A DNA stretch of 64,000 bases from Streptomyces cynarae (GTDB taxonomy: Bacteria; Actinomycetota; Actinomycetes; Streptomycetales; Streptomycetaceae), in assembly GCF_025642135.1 (NCBI RefSeq), contig NZ_CP106793.1, positions 7,532,001 through 7,596,000 on the forward strand. Reading direction: 5' to 3'. A program made the translations under genes and the position numbers. Positions 61,155 to 64,000 of this stretch are shown piece by piece. How positions within the stretch are numbered: the stretch's first letter is position 1; each line of letters starts with the position of its first letter. The notes beneath the pieces were generated by a model. It did no database searches. It was not told the origin of the DNA and was given only the letters and a program-made list of their open reading frames with translations.

Positions 61155-61911
61155 ACTCCGGCCCGTCGTGCACCCCGCAGGGGTGAAGGACCGGCGCAGC
61201 GGTGAGCACTGGATGGGACGCCTCTACATGCGAGAGGTGTCCCTGCGGGTCGACCGCTACCTGGTCAACACCAGGGTCACACCCAACCAGCTCACGTACC
61301 TGATGACCGTCTTCGGCGTGCTCGCGGCCCCGGCACTGCTCGTGCCGGGGATCTGGGGCGCAGTGCTCGGCGTGGTGTGCGTCCAGCTGTACCTGCTGCT
61401 GGACTGCGTCGACGGGGAGATCGCGCGCTGGAAGAAGCAGTACTCGCTGGGCGGGGTGTACCTGGACCGAGTCGGTGCCTACCTCACCGATGCCGCCGTG
61501 CTCGTCGGCTTCGGTCTGCGCGCCGCCGACCTGTGGGGCAGCGGCCGTATCGACTGGCTGTGGGCCTTCCTCGGGACGCTGGCCGCGCTCGGTGCCATCC
61601 TGATCAAGGCCGAGACCGACCTGGTCGGCGTGGCCCGGCACCAGGGCGGGCTGCCGCCGGTGAAGGAGGCCGCCTCGGAGATGCGCTCCTCCGGCATGGC
61701 CCTGGCCCGCAGGGCCGCCGCCGCGCTCAAGTTCCACCGGCTGATCCTGGGCATCGAGGCGTCCCTGCTGATCCTGGTCCTGGCGATCGTGGACACGGTG
61801 CGGGGCGACCTGTTCTTCGAGCGGCTCGGCGTGGCCGTGCTGGCCGGCATCGCGCTGCTCCAGACGGTGCTCCACCTCGTGTCCATCCTGGCCTCCAGCA
61901 GGCTGAAGTGA
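61132..61911 (+). CDS. CDP-alcohol phosphatidyltransferase
   Basis: A 259-residue membrane enzyme with the complete CDP-OH-P motif: DCVDGEIARWKKQYSLGG followed by YLDRVGAYLTD (~90-116), and about six transmembrane helices. It transfers an alcohol phosphate from CDP to an acceptor. It differs from the larger transferase at 57542, so two transfers or two acceptors are likely. ATG at 61132, overlapping the dehydrogenase end; its stop overlaps the next gene's GTG (GTGA). Confidence 0.88.
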   Translation: MSRPSVAELRPVVHPAGVKDRRSGEHWMGRLYMREVSLRVDRYLVNTRVTPNQLTYLMTVFGVLAAPALLVPGIWGAVLGVVCVQLYLLLDCVDGEIARWKKQYSLGGVYLDRVGAYLTDAAVLVGFGLRAADLWGSGRIDWLWAFLGTLAALGAILIKAETDLVGVARHQGGLPPVKEAASEMRSSGMALARRAAAALKFHRLILGIEASLLILVLAIVDTVRGDLFFERLGVAVLAGIALLQTVLHLVSILASSRLK

Positions 61912-62822
61912 GCGGCGCCGCACGCGGCGGTGCCGCCCCGGGCGGCGCCCTGAAGGTCGGGGCCGTCATCATCACGATGGGCAACCGCCCGGCCGAGCTC
62001 CGCGGCCTCCTCGACTCGGTGGCCAAGCAGGACGGCGACCCCGTCGAGGTGGTCGTGGTCGGCAACGGCTCCCCGGTCCCGGACGTCCCCGACGGCGTTC
62101 GCACGATCGAGCTGCCCGAGAACCTCGGCATCCCCGGCGGCCGCAACGTCGGCATCGAGGCCTTCGGCCCCGGCGGCACCGACGCCGACGTGCTGCTCTT
62201 CCTCGACGACGACGGCCTGCTCGCCCGCACCGACACCGCCGAGCTGTGCCGCGAGGCCTTCGCCGCGGACCCCCGGCTCGGCATCATCAGCTTCCGCATC
62301 GCCGACCCCGACACAGGCGAGACCCAGCGCCGCCACGTGCCCCGGCTGCGCGCCTCCGACCCGATGCGCTCCTCGCGGGTGACCACCTTCCTGGGCGGCG
62401 CCAACGCCGTCCGCACGAAGGTCTTCGCCGAGGTCGGCGGCCTGCCGGACGAGTTCTTCTACGCCCATGAGGAGACCGACCTGGCCTGGCGGGCCCTGGA
62501 CGCGGGCTGGATGATCGACTACCGGTCGGACATGGTGCTGTACCACCCCACGACCGCGCCCTCCCGGCACGCGGTCTACCACCGGATGGTCGCCCGCAAC
62601 CGGGTGTGGCTCGCCCGCCGCAACCTGCCCGCCGTCCTCGTCCCGGTGTACTTGGGCGTCTGGATGCTCCTGACGCTGCTGCGCCGCCCCTCGCGGGCCG
62701 CCCTGAGGGCCTGGTTCGGCGGCTTCCGGGAGGGCTGGACGACCCCCTGCGGGCCCCGCCGGCCCATGCGGTGGCGTACGGTCTGGCGGCTCACCCGACT
62801 GGGCCGACCCCCGGTGATCTGA
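61908..62822 (+). CDS. family 2 glycosyltransferase
   Basis: A 304-residue GT-A enzyme: VVVVGNGSP with ENLGIPGGRNVGIE, then the nucleotide-sugar DxD motif in LFLDDDGLLA and EETDLAWRALD near 190-200. It would add a sugar to a lipid or polymer intermediate. GTG at 61908 overlaps the previous stop by four bases. A hairpin separates it from the exporter genes. Confidence 0.88.
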   Translation: MSGAARGGAAPGGALKVGAVIITMGNRPAELRGLLDSVAKQDGDPVEVVVVGNGSPVPDVPDGVRTIELPENLGIPGGRNVGIEAFGPGGTDADVLLFLDDDGLLARTDTAELCREAFAADPRLGIISFRIADPDTGETQRRHVPRLRASDPMRSSRVTTFLGGANAVRTKVFAEVGGLPDEFFYAHEETDLAWRALDAGWMIDYRSDMVLYHPTTAPSRHAVYHRMVARNRVWLARRNLPAVLVPVYLGVWMLLTLLRRPSRAALRAWFGGFREGWTTPCGPRRPMRWRTVWRLTRLGRPPVI

Positions 62823-62851
62823 CAAGCTCGGTACTCGGAAGCCAGCGGGCG

Positions 62852-62890
62852 GGGGCCCACATCGCGGCTCCACCCGAGCGCGGGCCCCCC
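62852..62890. terminator. hairpin between glycosyltransferase and exporter genes
   Basis: GGGGGCCC (62852-62859) and GGGCCCCC (62883-62890) form an 8-bp stem in the 100-bp gap. It may be a partial terminator separating biosynthesis from export genes or a leader structure. Confidence 0.45.
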
Positions 62891-62922
62891 GCGCATCCCG
62901 AAAACGGAGAGTTTGCCAACCT

Positions 62923-63852
62923 GTGAGTGAGACAACGCATGACGGGCGCGTCGCGGTGACCGACGGCCCGTCCGCCGATGGCGGGCTGAGCCCGGCCGAG
63001 CTGGCCGCCAAGTACGGCCTCTCGGTGAGCGGTGCCCGGCCCGGACTCGTCCGCTACGTCCGCCAGCTGTGGGGACGGCGCCACTTCATCCTCGCCTTCT
63101 CGCAGGCGAAGCTCACCGCCCAGTACAGCCAGGCCAAGCTCGGCCAGCTGTGGCAGGTCGCCACCCCGCTGCTGAACGCGCTCGTGTACTACTTCATCTT
63201 CGGGCTGATCCTGAAGGCCAGCCGGGGCATGTCGCACGGGACGTACATCCCGTTCCTGGTGACCGGCGTGTTCGTGTTCACCTTCACCCAGAGCTCGATC
63301 ATGGCGGGCGTCCGGGCGATCTCCGGCAACCTGGGCCTGGTCCGGGCCCTGCACTTCCCGCGCGCCTCGCTGCCCATCTCCTTCGCGCTGCAGCAGCTCC
63401 AGCAGCTGCTCTTCTCGATGATCGTGCTGTTCGCCGTCGCCATCGGGTTCGGCAGCTACCCGAGGCTGTCCTGGCTGCTGATCATCCCGGTCCTGGTGCT
63501 GCAGTTCCTCTTCAACACCGGCCTGTCCCTGATCGTGGCGCGGATGGGTGCCAAGACCCCGGACCTCGCGCAGCTGATGCCCTTCATCCTGCGCACGTGG
63601 ATGTACGCCTCCGGTGTCATGTTCTCCATCCACACCATGCTCGCCGGCCGCCCGGAATGGGTCGTCCGCGCGCTGCAGGCGAATCCGGCCGCCGTCTACA
63701 TGGACCTGATGCGCTTCGCGCTCATCAAGAACTACGGCGCCGCCAACCTCCCGCCGCACGTGTGGGCCATCGCCTTGTTCTGGGCCGTCGTCGTCTTCGC
63801 CGGCGGGTTCGTGTACTTCTGGAAGGCGGAGGAGCGGTACGGCCGTGGCTGA
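62923..63852 (+). CDS. ABC-2 type exporter permease (Wzm/TagG-like)
   Basis: A 309-residue membrane protein with six transmembrane helices typical of ABC-2 polysaccharide/teichoic acid exporters (NALVYYFIFGLILKA and similar). A ~55-residue soluble N-terminus is present. It pairs with the ATPase starting at 63845, whose start overlaps by 8 bases. Function: export of a lipid-linked glycopolymer made by the genes upstream (inferred). GTG at 62923. Confidence 0.87.
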   Translation: MSETTHDGRVAVTDGPSADGGLSPAELAAKYGLSVSGARPGLVRYVRQLWGRRHFILAFSQAKLTAQYSQAKLGQLWQVATPLLNALVYYFIFGLILKASRGMSHGTYIPFLVTGVFVFTFTQSSIMAGVRAISGNLGLVRALHFPRASLPISFALQQLQQLLFSMIVLFAVAIGFGSYPRLSWLLIIPVLVLQFLFNTGLSLIVARMGAKTPDLAQLMPFILRTWMYASGVMFSIHTMLAGRPEWVVRALQANPAAVYMDLMRFALIKNYGAANLPPHVWAIALFWAVVVFAGGFVYFWKAEERYGRG

Positions 63853-64000
63853 GCAGAACACCGGGGCCAGGGTGCCCACCGTCATCGCGGACGAGCTGCA
63901 CATCGTCTACCGCGTCAACGGTGCCGGGGCCGGCAAGGGCAGCGCGACCGCCGCTCTGAGCCGCATCCTCAAGCGGGGCTCCGACGACGCGGCGCGCGGT
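63845..64000 (+). CDS. ABC exporter ATPase (Wzt/TagH-like), cut by window end
   Basis: Only 52 codons are seen (VAEQNTGARVPTVIADELHI at the start), before any Walker motif. The start overlaps the permease by eight bases and continues beyond 64000. The context indicates the ATPase of the exporter. Confidence 0.75.
   Translation, partial: MAEQNTGARVPTVIADELHIVYRVNGAGAGKGSATAALSRILKRGSDDAARG

Overview
The window is high-GC Streptomyces chromosome. The evidence is strong G/C third-position bias, many GTG and TTG starts, and typical actinobacterial families (WhiB-like, SsgA-like, DUF2510, small laccase, LAL-type ATPase). From memory, the gene order resembles the S. coelicolor SCO6690s-SCO6750s region (pca operon, small laccase, ssgD, idi). 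That is recollection, not a search result. No rRNA, tRNA, transposase, CRISPR array or prophage was seen.

Layout. 1-6158: the 3' part of a phospholipase C, a scramblase-like protein, a PAP2/EamA membrane pair divergent from a TetR regulator with an operator cluster between them, and a DUF2510 membrane protein. 6582-10119: a LAL-like ATPase that lacks its LuxR DNA-binding domain, and a short-chain dehydrogenase. 10184-17393: the protocatechuate branch of the beta-ketoadipate pathway (pcaIJFHGBL on the minus strand) with the divergent MarR regulator pcaV. pcaF carries an in-frame insert that looks like a dispersed repeat. 18146-20338: a divergent ATP-dependent DNA ligase and LigD-type polymerase. 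20549-25698: small laccase, a LacI regulator and GH64 glucanase sharing a palindromic operator, a VOC protein, a WhiB-like protein and a small protein.

25699-33743: dispersed-repeat DNA, acyl-ACP desaturase with a 15-bp tandem operator, dimethylargininase, an ABC-F protein with a long leader holding a three-codon ORF, a PEP mutase/isocitrate lyase family enzyme, ssgD, a Rho-N protein, a frameshifted endonuclease V and a small membrane protein. 33937-38578: a beta-oxidation operon (AMACR-like, thiolase, FadB) behind a KstR-like operator. 38850-56269: mostly single genes (amino-acid permease, macro-domain protein, two secreted peptidases, a second ABC-F, a LLM oxidoreductase with a foldable leader, Tex, a 41-residue protein, a GlxA-type regulator with a DJ-1 protein, enoyl-CoA hydratase, an anti-sigma-like ATPase, idi).

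56270-64000: galE, and divergent from it a tightly coupled run of genes cut by the window end. It holds a large CDP-alcohol phosphotransferase that seems to start at CTG, a nucleotidyltransferase, a glycerol-1-phosphate-dehydrogenase-like enzyme, a second CDP-alcohol phosphotransferase, a family 2 glycosyltransferase and an ABC-2 exporter. I infer that it makes and exports a phosphodiester-linked envelope glycopolymer or glycolipid. It is the best candidate here for an undescribed system.
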